Shown: positions 1 through 6,302 of the stretch, piece by piece
Position numbering within the stretch: the stretch's first letter is position 1
Layout of the letters: the number at the start of each line of letters is the position of its first letter
Source of the DNA: Proteobacteria bacterium UBA6920
GTDB taxonomy: Bacteria; Pseudomonadota; Gammaproteobacteria; SG8-11
Assembly (NCBI GenBank): GCA_002448875.1
Contig: DKAS01000019.1
Location: 12,639 to 22,565, forward strand
DNA length: 9,927 nt
Direction: 5' to 3'
Made by a program: the position numbers and the translations under genes
The notes under the pieces: generated by a model
What the model was told of the DNA's origin: nothing
The model's database searches: none
What the model saw: only the letters and a program-made list of their open reading frames with translations

Positions 1-58
1 TCGTTGTATTAATTTTTCTACGGTCCGGGTCCGCAACCGTGTCTTTCCTGCCTTCCAA

Positions 59-664
59 TCAGTGCTTGGCGTCGTAGGTCGCCGCCAGTTTTTCGAACAG
101 TTTCTGGCTCATGCCGGTGATGGCCAGGAATTTATCCTTCACTTCGGATATGGAAGCCTGATAAGACGCCTGCATGATGATCAGGGAAAAACCCAGAATG
201 GCGTTCAGCGCTTCAATCATCGCCACGCACGCCTTGGCATCACTGCCATAGATCTGCGGTACCAGATGATAGAGTTCATTGGCGATCAATGTCGTGCCGC
301 CGGCCATGAACTCCGCCGGCAGATCCACCTGCACATGCACATAGCCGACGTTATACATCTGCTCGACGTAGGTGATATCGTACTTGCCGCTGACCACTTT
401 TTTCAGCCAGTTGACATGGGTTTGCTTCAGGCGATCGATCCTGCCCTCGATGTAGGGCTGCGCATTGGGTATCTTCTGCAGGGTGTTGTAAAACTTGTTG
501 GTAACTTCCTGCAAATAGGGTTCGAGACGTGGACCCTGCTTGGCCAGCAGGGCTTCCTTGGCCGGCGTCAGATCGGAAAATACCTTGGCGTACAAGCCAA
601 GATTGGCATATTCATCATTGTTGAGTTGCACGTCCTCCCCCCTTGTTTTGTTACTGTCGCTCAT
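59..664 (-). CDS. Stand-alone globin-coupled-sensor type globin (protoglobin domain)
   Basis: 201-residue protein, almost entirely one sensor globin domain (about residues 13-190). Seen: Tyr59 in the FYNTL segment, at the place of the B10 tyrosine of HemAT-like globins; the stretch THVNWLKKVVSGKYD (83-97); and His110 in VGYVHVQVDLP, which matches the proximal haem-ligating His in the family motif HxRIGL. A haem-binding gas or redox sensor is therefore likely. Family members usually carry a C-terminal methyl-accepting, GGDEF or kinase output; here the protein stops soon after the globin fold, so any output must be a partner protein. The start chosen (ATG at 664) overlaps the stop of the roadblock-like gene by 4 bases, suggesting translational coupling. 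A longer in-frame extension upstream exists but lies inside that gene and is not globin-like. An alternative GTG start at 631 has a strong purine tract just upstream. Family assignment is confident; the ligand is unknown. Confidence 0.88.
   Translation of the reverse strand: MSDSNKTRGEDVQLNNDEYANLGLYAKVFSDLTPAKEALLAKQGPRLEPYLQEVTNKFYNTLQKIPNAQPYIEGRIDRLKQTHVNWLKKVVSGKYDITYVEQMYNVGYVHVQVDLPAEFMAGGTTLIANELYHLVPQIYGSDAKACVAMIEALNAILGFSLIIMQASYQASISEVKDKFLAITGMSQKLFEKLAATYDAKH
629..644 (-). promoter_or_regulatory. Purine-rich Shine-Dalgarno-like tract before an internal GTG
   Basis: On the minus strand the sequence AAGGGGGGAGGACGTG places a strong GGGGGGAGG-type ribosome-binding tract directly before GTG at 631-629, codon 12 of the globin gene. 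The GGAGG part is only 2 bases from the GTG, but the AGGGGGG part is about 5 bases away. It could support a second start giving a 190-residue globin that begins at the domain boundary, or it could simply be codons Arg-Gly-Glu-Asp of the longer form. Confidence 0.35.
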
Positions 665-1305
665 TCTTTGATTGCCCCATAGCGCACGGTAAGCGCCCAG
701 ATCAATTCCACCAGCACCTGTTGATTCAGACAGGGCAAGCCTTCCACCGCCAGCACGAACCGCTGTTCGCCGATATACAATGGCCAGAAGCCCAATTGGC
801 TGTTGCCGGCCGCGTCGACCAGCGCCCAGGCGCTGGTCGACATATCCAGATCCCGCGTCAGCAGTTTCATGTGGCGATCCTGCAAAGACGCCAGGTCGGC
901 CGACAGCGCGGAGATTTCCTCGACTTTTTCTTGATCGAATCCGCAACCGGCGATGAAGAACCCCTGATAGTCCGCCAGCAATACCTTGCCGTTGCCGGAC
1001 AGCGGCGCCAGCATTGCCGGCAGGAGGGTGGCGAGATTTCCCTGGGGGGCGCGATGAATGTCGGTGGTACCCTGAACCCAGCCTTGTTTCTGCAGGCGTT
1101 TGAGCAGCATCGTGGCCTCGGCTTCACTGGTTACGCCCGACAACTCCTGAATGCCTTGCATGGTAAGCAAGGGCGAAACATCACGCTGCAGCAAATTCCG
1201 CAAAAGTTTGCGCGGCGTAGCGGCAACCGGCCGGGAAACCGCATAGTAGGCTCCAGCCGGGGTGGGTAACAGATACAAATCCTGCTGGGCGCGACTGGAA
1301 TCCAT
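661..1305 (-). CDS. Roadblock/LC7-like domain protein with N-terminal helical region
   Basis: 214 residues. The C-terminal half (about 105-210) reads like the bacterial roadblock/LC7 fold: a strand VLLADYQGFFIAGCGF (108-123), a helix EEISALSADLASLQD (129-143), then strands ALVDAAGNSQLGFWPLYI and RFVLAVEG and a final helix. The phrase ADYQGFFIAGCGF is the typical 'D.qGl.ias.G' signature. Residues 30-80 look like a small winged-helix: PLLTMQGIQELSGVTSEAEATMLLKRLQKQGWVQ. Known members such as MglB regulate Ras-like GTPases as dimers; no GTPase is encoded in this window. The gene starts 27 bases after the stop of the 504-residue gene and its TGA overlaps the ATG of the globin gene, so the three are probably one transcript. 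An AGGGGA purine tract lies upstream of the ATG, though at a long spacing (about 14 bases). Roadblock assignment is from pattern recognition only. Confidence 0.68.
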   Translation of the reverse strand: MDSSRAQQDLYLLPTPAGAYYAVSRPVAATPRKLLRNLLQRDVSPLLTMQGIQELSGVTSEAEATMLLKRLQKQGWVQGTTDIHRAPQGNLATLLPAMLAPLSGNGKVLLADYQGFFIAGCGFDQEKVEEISALSADLASLQDRHMKLLTRDLDMSTSAWALVDAAGNSQLGFWPLYIGEQRFVLAVEGLPCLNQQVLVELIWALTVRYGAIKE

Positions 1306-1332
1306 ATTCGAGTTTAAATTCCCCTGTCCGAA

Positions 1333-2847
1333 TCAATGGCCTTTCAAACGCGAATAAAGCCGCTGCAATATCCCGCCCTGCCTGGCAACCGATTCATCGT
1401 CGGAGGCCGTGGAAATCGCCAGTTCGTCTATATCGATTTCAGCGGTGTTTTCCGCCGGCGCGTGCTGGCCGTCCACCTGCTGCCGCCGATCGGGATCGGT
1501 CTTGAGCAGCTTGATAAAGCCCAGCGCCCGGGCAGTGCTGTAAAGGCTGAAAATCTCGCTCTGGGGAATTTCCAGCTGTTGCAGGGATTGCGCCAGCGTT
1601 CTGGGTTGCCCACGCCAGAATTCTACAATCTTCCTGTCGTTGTCGCTCAAATGAAAGCGCATCGAGTCCGGCGTGTGCTTGAGGTAGAACTGCGCCTGCA
1701 GATCCGTGCCTATGGGAATGCGTCCGTGGGAGGCGCGCAGCGATAACTCCCACATCACCTGATCCCAGTCAAGAAACAGGGTGTCTTGACCAACCGCATA
1801 GGCGCCGTCATCGCCGAGCAGCGACATGGTGATATGTTCGTTGGTAATGGGAACCCGGGCAGCGGCATACAACGCACGTTCACTGCGTTCAAACAGCACT
1901 TTCTTGTTCTGGTAGATAATATGCAGGGTCTGCACCTGCGATTCCAGCACCACGTCCCGCTTGTGGGTGTAGGACAGTTGCAGCGCCTTTTTCAGGTATC
2001 CCTGCAGGTAATACTCCGGGTTATAGACTACATGAATGAGATCACGGGTATCCAGCGCAATCGCTTCCCGCAGCTCGTCCGCGCCAGGCATCAACACCGG
2101 AAAATCCTCTTCCACCACGGGCGTTGCCGCGGCCGCCGCCGGTGTTGCCTGCTGCCCGCGAACCGCTTCTTTCACACTCGCCTCGCTGCTGACGGTGACG
2201 GCGGGTACCTTGCCTGACGGTTTGCGCCCTGCATCCGTCGACCTCCGCTTACTGCTCGGTGCCGGCGTTGGCGGCGCGGCCACGGTGGCAGTCAGCGATT
2301 CCGCCGGTTTGGCGTTGACCGCCACTGATGCGGCAGCGGCACCGGTACTATTGAAGGCGACGACTTTGCGCTCGGCGGTGGCAGCCGCCGAGCGCGCCTG
2401 CTTGGCGTCGGTGACGGTGGGAAGCCTGACCGGACTCGCCGCTTCCTCGAACGAAATAATATTGGAAGACGCGTGATTGAAAGACCTGGCTTTCATATTC
2501 ACAGCCGCCGCCAGGCGGGTGGGAACCTCCTGTGCCGCCTGGGTCAAGGCCTGAGACAGCTCCTGGATGTTGACCGGCTTACGCAACAAGATGCCGCTGC
2601 CGCTGACAATGTCGTTGACCGACTGCAGGATGCAGGGGCGCCTGGGGAACTCACGTTGGATGTGCTGCAACAGCTCCGGGCCGTTGACACTGTCCATGTC
2701 CACCAGGCTGATATCGGCATCCCGTTGATCAACCAGCTGGAATTTGCCGGCACAGTGGCCCTGAAAGAAAAGCTGCAGGGTGTTGAGGGCTTGTTTGTTC
2801 AGACCGACGGCGGTGACACGCAGCTGTTCGTTTTTTATCACGCTCAT
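1333..2847 (-). CDS. Degenerate receiver-like protein with Ala/Pro linker and conserved C-terminal domain
   Basis: 504 residues, apparently three parts. Residues 8-105 resemble a response-regulator receiver: strand LRVTAVGL, then ISLVDMDS with Asp50 where the phosphoacceptor usually is, and ILLRKP with Lys90-Pro91 matching the conserved Lys-Pro. The acidic pair normally present at the first strand is replaced by AVGLN, so normal Mg-dependent phosphorylation is doubtful (pseudo-receiver). Residues 110-245 are a low-complexity Ala/Pro/Ser/Thr linker. Residues 247-450 form a compact domain I do not recognise by name; its end (398-447) looks winged-helix-like (DRKIVEFWRGQPRTLAQSLQQ, then IFSLYSTARALGFIKLL). 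A short acidic segment and basic tail close the protein. No membrane segments. A CTCC (GGAG on the minus strand) lies 8 bases before the ATG. It heads the tight run with the roadblock-like and globin genes. Probably a signalling adaptor; function not established. Confidence 0.72.
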   Translation of the reverse strand: MSVIKNEQLRVTAVGLNKQALNTLQLFFQGHCAGKFQLVDQRDADISLVDMDSVNGPELLQHIQREFPRRPCILQSVNDIVSGSGILLRKPVNIQELSQALTQAAQEVPTRLAAAVNMKARSFNHASSNIISFEEAASPVRLPTVTDAKQARSAAATAERKVVAFNSTGAAAASVAVNAKPAESLTATVAAPPTPAPSSKRRSTDAGRKPSGKVPAVTVSSEASVKEAVRGQQATPAAAAATPVVEEDFPVLMPGADELREAIALDTRDLIHVVYNPEYYLQGYLKKALQLSYTHKRDVVLESQVQTLHIIYQNKKVLFERSERALYAAARVPITNEHITMSLLGDDGAYAVGQDTLFLDWDQVMWELSLRASHGRIPIGTDLQAQFYLKHTPDSMRFHLSDNDRKIVEFWRGQPRTLAQSLQQLEIPQSEIFSLYSTARALGFIKLLKTDPDRRQQVDGQHAPAENTAEIDIDELAISTASDDESVARQGGILQRLYSRLKGH

Positions 2848-2895
2848 AGCAAAGACTCCGGGTCAATACCAGTATGATTCGATCCCTGGTTTTTT

Positions 2896-2919
2896 TCATC
2901 GGGCCACCCTTTCCGATGA
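2896..2919. repeat. Short inverted repeat between two minus-strand genes
   Basis: TCATCGG (2896-2902) and CCGATGA (2913-2919) form a 7-base stem with a 10-base loop in the 111-base gap between the 171-residue gene and the 504-residue gene. The adjoining run of 7 T (2889-2896 area) precedes the hairpin on the plus strand and becomes A after it on the minus strand, so it is not a standard intrinsic terminator for either direction. It could be a transcript-processing or attenuating hairpin, or a protein-binding site. Confidence 0.35.
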
Positions 2920-2958
2920 TACGTCTGTTGACTGTGCCGCCTGCAAGCTATGGCAGCC

Positions 2959-3474
2959 TTACCCTCCCTGTCGCATCACCCGTACCAGCAGGTTTTCCAC
3001 CAGCGTAGTTACGCCGATCACTCCTTTACTCAACACGGAACGCCGTGCCAGGGGCATGGCAGTCAAGGCGCTGACGCCTTGGTCCAGAGCATCGTGCAGC
3101 GCCTGATAATGCAGCGGGCGCAGCGTGCCCCGCGCCTGGTGCAAAACGCGCCGCCGCAGCAGTTTGCCATCCCGGCCCAGCGCAATGAACAGATCGAGCA
3201 CGGCGGCATAAGTGCCCTCTTCGTTGGCGTGCATCAGATTGACATTGACACGTTGCACGTGAGCGCGCAGATCCATGGGAACCCGAGCCACGCGTCGTGC
3301 CAGGTAGTCGGCGGCCTTGCCTTTCCACTGCGCGACATTGAGATAGAGCGCCTTGTTCTCCGCCAGTTGAAACAGCGGCTCGACGCTACGCAGCCCTGAT
3401 TCCGGGTTGAGCAGCAGATCGACCGATTGCGCCGGGCCGCGGATAAACAGTTCTGCTGGAACCTGCCTGGTCAT
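2959..3474 (-). CDS. Conserved-looking hypothetical protein, 171 residues
   Basis: I do not recognise this family. Start chosen at ATG 3474 because an AAGG (3482-3485) lies 7 bases upstream and a promoter-like -10/-35 pair lies just before that; a start 22 codons further up (3540) would begin inside that promoter. The protein looks soluble and basic, largely helical, with no signal peptide or clear membrane segment. Notable features are an Arg-rich central stretch (DYLARRVARVPMDLRAHVQR, 57-76), LDLFIALGRDGKLLRRRVLHQ (93-113), and a C-terminal helix GVIGVTTLVENLLVRVMRQG (151-170) that is amphipathic. The strand-turn IALGRDGKLLRRRVLH resembles a beta hairpin. It precedes the receiver-like gene by 111 bases in the same direction and may be the first gene of the sensor unit. 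Codon use looks like its neighbours. Confidence 0.7.
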   Translation of the reverse strand: MTRQVPAELFIRGPAQSVDLLLNPESGLRSVEPLFQLAENKALYLNVAQWKGKAADYLARRVARVPMDLRAHVQRVNVNLMHANEEGTYAAVLDLFIALGRDGKLLRRRVLHQARGTLRPLHYQALHDALDQGVSALTAMPLARRSVLSKGVIGVTTLVENLLVRVMRQGG

Positions 3475-3496
3475 GGCAATACCTTCACAGTTTGTA

Positions 3497-3524
3497 TTTA
3501 TATAGCCACTAGGTCTTAATCCAA
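3497..3524 (-). promoter_or_regulatory. Candidate sigma-70 type promoter for the 171-residue gene
   Basis: On the minus strand TTGGAT (3524-3519) and TATAAA (3502-3497) are separated by 16 bases. The -10 matches the consensus at 5 of 6 positions, the -35 at 3 of 6. The predicted transcript start near 3490 would leave a very short leader containing the AAGG ribosome-binding site at 3485-3482. Found by eye only. Confidence 0.4.
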
Positions 3525-3876
3525 GTAGCTGATTTAGCAATCGAATCTTAACTCGTTATTAAAGTAGCCTTAAACATACTCTCAAGAATGAAATACAAAC
3601 AACCACGTAGTTTATTTTATAAGGTATTGTTGTTTTTCATTAACGATTTTGTCGCAATTTAGAGTCACTTTCTTGCCGCGGGAACCCCTAATTTTCTCGT
3701 CTCGCGCTCCACGCATTTCCTGCCTGTTTAATCTAAATCCAGCGAATGAAGCTTGCGTCGATATAACAAATTCGCAGATCTAAGCAATTTTTTTGATATG
3801 CACGAGCCGCGCCGCCGTCCTTTTGTGACTCAGATAACAGATTCCCCGGCCCCGGAACACCACACTGTGAAAATAA

Positions 3877-3887
3877 ACATTAAATGT
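3877..3887. promoter_or_regulatory. Palindrome upstream of the Rrf2 gene, candidate operator
   Basis: ACATT-A-AATGT is a perfect 5+1+5 inverted repeat located 67 bases before the Rrf2 start codon, flanked by a partial outer symmetry (ACTG at 3864-3867, CAGT at 3889-3892). Rrf2-family regulators such as NsrR bind AT-rich dyads and often control their own gene, so this is a reasonable autoregulatory site. AT-rich sequence yields such palindromes by chance, so confidence is low. Confidence 0.3.
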
Positions 3888-3954
3888 GCAGTAAAACAAT
3901 TGGAATGATTTTGGTGTCGGGTTCGGATAGAGCAGTGAACTGGAGTAGGGACGT

Positions 3955-4407
3955 ATGGTGTTGACGAATAAAACGTATATCGCGATTGGCGGTCTGGTCT
4001 TGATCGCGGGAAGCAAGGGGCCGTTGCCGTTGCAGGAAATCGCCAAGGTATTTCATATCTCGGTGTCGTATCTGGAACAGATTTTCAATCGCCTGAAGAA
4101 CGCGGGCATAGTCAACGGCGTGCGCGGGCCCAGCGGCGGCTACACCCTGGCGCGTCCAGCGAGTGAGATACAGCTGTTGACCGTTATCAACCTGCTGTCG
4201 GCGCAGGCATTCACCCGCGCTTATGAGGGAGTGGATCAAACCAAGGGAGTGCATTTGCTGGAAAAAATGCAGATGCAGTTCAGTCAGGCCTTGAACCGTC
4301 TGACCCTGGCGGACATGCTGCTGGCCGACGAAGGTGATGCGGCGACACCGCCGCCCAGTGGTTCAACCAGTCTGGGTAGCGGCGTTTTCGGGGAGCAACG
4401 CGGGTAG
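3955..4407 (+). CDS. Rrf2-family transcriptional regulator without cysteines
   Basis: 150 residues. The N-terminal winged helix-turn-helix is clear: LPLQEIAKVFHISVSYLEQI (24-43) with the recognition helix, then FNRLKNAGIVNGVRGPSGGY (44-63), the Rrf2/IscR hallmark 'SYLEQ.f..Lr.aGiV.s.RGp.GGY.L'. Family regulators (IscR, NsrR, RsrR) bind an Fe-S cluster through three cysteines in the central region; this protein has no cysteine at all, so it cannot ligate a cluster in the usual way. After the effector region the tail (125-150) is a low-complexity extension, and its last 14 codons plus stop overlap the 3' end of the convergent kinase gene. A GGAG lies 9 bases before the ATG. The sensed signal and targets are unknown; the divergent genes to the left and its own promoter are the natural first candidates. 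Confidence 0.88.
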   Translation: MVLTNKTYIAIGGLVLIAGSKGPLPLQEIAKVFHISVSYLEQIFNRLKNAGIVNGVRGPSGGYTLARPASEIQLLTVINLLSAQAFTRAYEGVDQTKGVHLLEKMQMQFSQALNRLTLADMLLADEGDAATPPPSGSTSLGSGVFGEQRG

Positions 4408-5469
4408 TTCTATCCAGAAGGTCGCGCCCCGCTCCGCATTGTTGCGGAAGCCGATTTCACCTTCGTGGAGGGTCACGAGCTGTTTGCAGATGGTCAAACC
4501 CAGACCAGTGCTCACCTCACCGCCGGTCGGCAGATTCTGCGTGCGTTTGTGCTTCTTGAACAGATTATCCACGTCCGCATCACCGATGCCGGGGCCTTCA
4601 TCACTAACCTCAAAGACGACTTTGCCAGCGCGTGGAAAACTGCGTAACCGGGTAGTGGTGCGGGCGGGGCTGTATTTGATGGCATTGCCGATCAAATTGT
4701 CGACCACCTGCATGATGCGGTCCGCGTCGGCCATGATGGGCGGAAGATTTTCATCGAGCGCGTCGCGCAGCTCTATCCCCTTGCTGCGCGCGTAATCCAG
4801 GTGCTGCTGCAGGCACTCTTTGACCACCTGATTCAGCTGCAGCGGGCACTTTTTCAATTTTATCTGGCCATGTTCAACGATACTCAGATCGAGATAGTCC
4901 TCGATATGCTTCTGGATCGTTTGCGCTGAACGGCGCAGCAGGCCCAGCATGTCATCCATGTCCGCGGCATCCAATTGCTTGGTTTTCAGCTGTTGGCGCA
5001 TGACATCGACTATGTCCATAATCACCGCGACCGGCTTTTTTATGTCGTGGCTGGCAATGCTGAGAAATTCCTGATTTTGTTCCGACAGACGCTTTAACAC
5101 CAGATGGGTCTGCACCCTGGCCAGCACCATTTCGAAATCGAACGGCTTGGTGATATAGTCGTTGGCGCCGCCTTTCAGCGCCGCCACCACATGATCCATA
5201 TCGCTCAGCGCCGTGACCATGATGACTGGCAATTGCACCAGACTGTGGGTCTTGCGTATTTCCTTCAGCGCCGAAATGCCATCCAGCACCGGCATCATGA
5301 TGTCGAGCACCACCAGATCACAATCATTGGCGGCGAGAAAATCGAGACATTTCCTGCCATCTTCCGCCTCGAACACCTGATGGCCACGCTTCTGAAAATG
5401 GCGCATCAGTATGTTCCGATTGGTCGGATTGTCGTCAACGATGAGCAATCTGGATTGTTCTGCCTGCAT
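4363..5469 (-). CDS. Receiver-histidine kinase (REC-HisKA-HATPase_c)
   Basis: 368-residue soluble protein. The receiver (6-122) is complete: Asp12-Asp13 acidic pair, Asp56 phosphoacceptor in VVLDIMMP, Thr86 in VTA, Lys108 in TKPF. It is joined by a short helix (123-134) to a HisKA region with His141 in FLSIASHDIKKP, a variant of the common SHELRTP box. The HATPase domain has the N-box VVDNLIGNAIKYSP (Asn262), G1 DEGPGIG (290-296) and G2 TGLGLTICKQLV (321-332). All catalytic residues expected are present, so it should be active. No PAS, transmembrane or other sensor domain is seen, so the input is probably phosphorylation of its own receiver by another kinase. An AAGGGGA tract lies about 10 bases before the ATG. 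No cognate output regulator is adjacent. Its 3' end overlaps the convergent Rrf2 gene by 45 bases. Confidence 0.93.
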   Translation of the reverse strand: MQAEQSRLLIVDDNPTNRNILMRHFQKRGHQVFEAEDGRKCLDFLAANDCDLVVLDIMMPVLDGISALKEIRKTHSLVQLPVIMVTALSDMDHVVAALKGGANDYITKPFDFEMVLARVQTHLVLKRLSEQNQEFLSIASHDIKKPVAVIMDIVDVMRQQLKTKQLDAADMDDMLGLLRRSAQTIQKHIEDYLDLSIVEHGQIKLKKCPLQLNQVVKECLQQHLDYARSKGIELRDALDENLPPIMADADRIMQVVDNLIGNAIKYSPARTTTRLRSFPRAGKVVFEVSDEGPGIGDADVDNLFKKHKRTQNLPTGGEVSTGLGLTICKQLVTLHEGEIGFRNNAERGATFWIELPALLPENAATQTG

Positions 5470-5753
5470 TGCGCAAAGATCCCCTTCTTCCCGCTAGTTT
5501 ATCGGCACGATCGCTCCAGCCTTGACCCTCAGCCAATCCAGTTAGAAAAAATATTACTATTTGACAATCACTATGTTTATCAGGTAGTTACTTCAGCGGT
5601 TTCCGCGGTGTTTTCAACCCTTTCCCGCCGCGGGCGGCGACTACTCCACAGAGCTTGTGGCTACCCTCCCCGGCTGGCAGGGCAATGGATCGCGAGCTAT
5701 GCACGGGACGGTGATGTCTTATAATGCCTGGATCGCAAGCGAGGGAGACGATC
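5470..5753. other. Divergent intergenic region between kinase and CNBD genes
   Basis: 284 bases without a convincing gene. It should hold the promoters of the kinase (minus) and the cyclic-nucleotide-binding protein (plus). A perfect TTGACA (5561-5566) is present in an AT-rich patch, but no good -10 follows at the right distance on the plus strand, and the overlapping TTGTCA on the minus strand is also followed by only a poor -10. Two CCGCGG palindromes occur at 5603-5608 and 5628-5633. Short reading frames here look like chance openings. Confidence 0.55.
5720..5725 (+). promoter_or_regulatory. Candidate -10 element before the CNBD gene
   Basis: A perfect TATAAT lies 28 bases before the ATG at 5754. 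The hexamer at the expected -35 position (5697-5702, CTATGC) does not match consensus and there is no TG extension, so an activator would be needed if this is a promoter. Found by eye. Confidence 0.4.
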
Positions 5754-6242
5754 ATGGACAGCACGTTACTGGAGCGTACGCCCATCTATGGGGGACTGAA
5801 TCGACAGACGGTGGACTATATCGTGACCCACGCCGCCACCATCGCGGTGCCCGCCCGCGGATATTTTTTTCACGAGGGCGATGCCGCCGATGCCATGTAT
5901 GTTCTCACCGCCGGCCGGGTCGCCGTCACCCGTCGCTACCAGAGCGCGGAATATATCCTGGCATTTCTCCACGAAGGCGACTGCTTCGGCGAGATGGCGC
6001 TGCTGGACTTCAGCAACCGCAGTGCGTCAGTTCGCGCCGAAACCGATTGCACGGCCCTGCGTATCGATCTGGGCATGCTGCAGGATCTGTATCGTATCGA
6101 CCACGAGCAATACACCCTGATCCAGATGAATCTCGGCCGGGAGATCTCCCGGCGTTTACGCGAGGCCGATCAAACCAGCTTCGAACAGGCGATATTGACC
6201 CACCGTTTTATCCACGGAGAATTCAGTCTCCGTACCACATGA
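5754..6242 (+). CDS. Stand-alone cyclic-nucleotide-binding domain protein
   Basis: 162 residues. The start at 5754 is chosen over one 10 codons upstream because GGGAG lies 6 bases before it. Residues 5-120 form a CNBD: LLERTPIYGGLNRQTVDYIV, then the glycine turn FFHEGDAADAMYVLTAGRVAV (38-58) and the phosphate-binding cassette FGEMALLDFSNRSASVRAE (78-96). Glu80, Arg89 and Ser90 correspond to Glu72, Arg82 and Ser83 of E. coli CRP, so binding of cAMP or cGMP is plausible. After the domain there is only a helix (about 117-147), with no helix-turn-helix, so it is not a CRP-type DNA-binding regulator. It probably acts as a sensor subunit on a partner. The PLP-enzyme gene starts 60 bases downstream in the same direction, suggesting an operon. 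Confidence 0.87.
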   Translation: MDSTLLERTPIYGGLNRQTVDYIVTHAATIAVPARGYFFHEGDAADAMYVLTAGRVAVTRRYQSAEYILAFLHEGDCFGEMALLDFSNRSASVRAETDCTALRIDLGMLQDLYRIDHEQYTLIQMNLGREISRRLREADQTSFEQAILTHRFIHGEFSLRTT

Positions 6243-6302
6243 GAGATACCGAGCACGGCGCCGGCATCTGCCGCGGGCGCATATAACGCACACAAGGATT
6301 TT

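Larger units (their letters stand above)
3475..3954. other. AT-rich divergent intergenic region, 480 bases
   Basis: No convincing gene. The region is clearly richer in A and T than the flanking genes and separates two divergent transcription units, so it should carry promoters both ways. Near the left end is a fair minus-strand promoter (3497-3524). Near the right end is an 11-base palindrome (3877-3887) before the Rrf2 gene. Other elements seen: an inverted repeat GCGAAT/ATTCGC (3742-3747 and 3770-3775) with a 22-base loop, followed 12 bases later by seven T (3788-3794), too distant to call a terminator. A second, weaker minus-strand pair (TTGAGA with TAATAA, spacer 18) lies around 3555-3590. 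A small regulatory RNA could be hidden here but nothing proves it. Confidence 0.6.

Noticed and set aside
20..40. ACGGT/ACCGT hairpin after the globin stop as its terminator
   Set aside because: Only a 5-base stem and, in the direction of the gene, it is followed by A-rich rather than T-rich sequence.
665..946. N-terminal extension of the globin reading frame up to 946
   Set aside because: It lies inside the roadblock-like gene, is Arg/Gly-rich and not globin-like; the ATG at 664 with ATGA overlap fits better.
62..1269. Long plus-strand open frames opposite the globin and roadblock-like genes
   Set aside because: They mirror the minus-strand genes, encode no recognisable domain, and lack good ribosome-binding sites.
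3742..3794. Inverted repeat GCGAAT/ATTCGC followed by seven T as a terminator
   Set aside because: 22-base loop, 6-base stem and a 12-base gap to the T run do not fit an intrinsic terminator.
5754..6242. Calling the CNBD protein a CRP/FNR transcription factor
   Set aside because: The protein ends after the binding domain and its helix; no helix-turn-helix is present.
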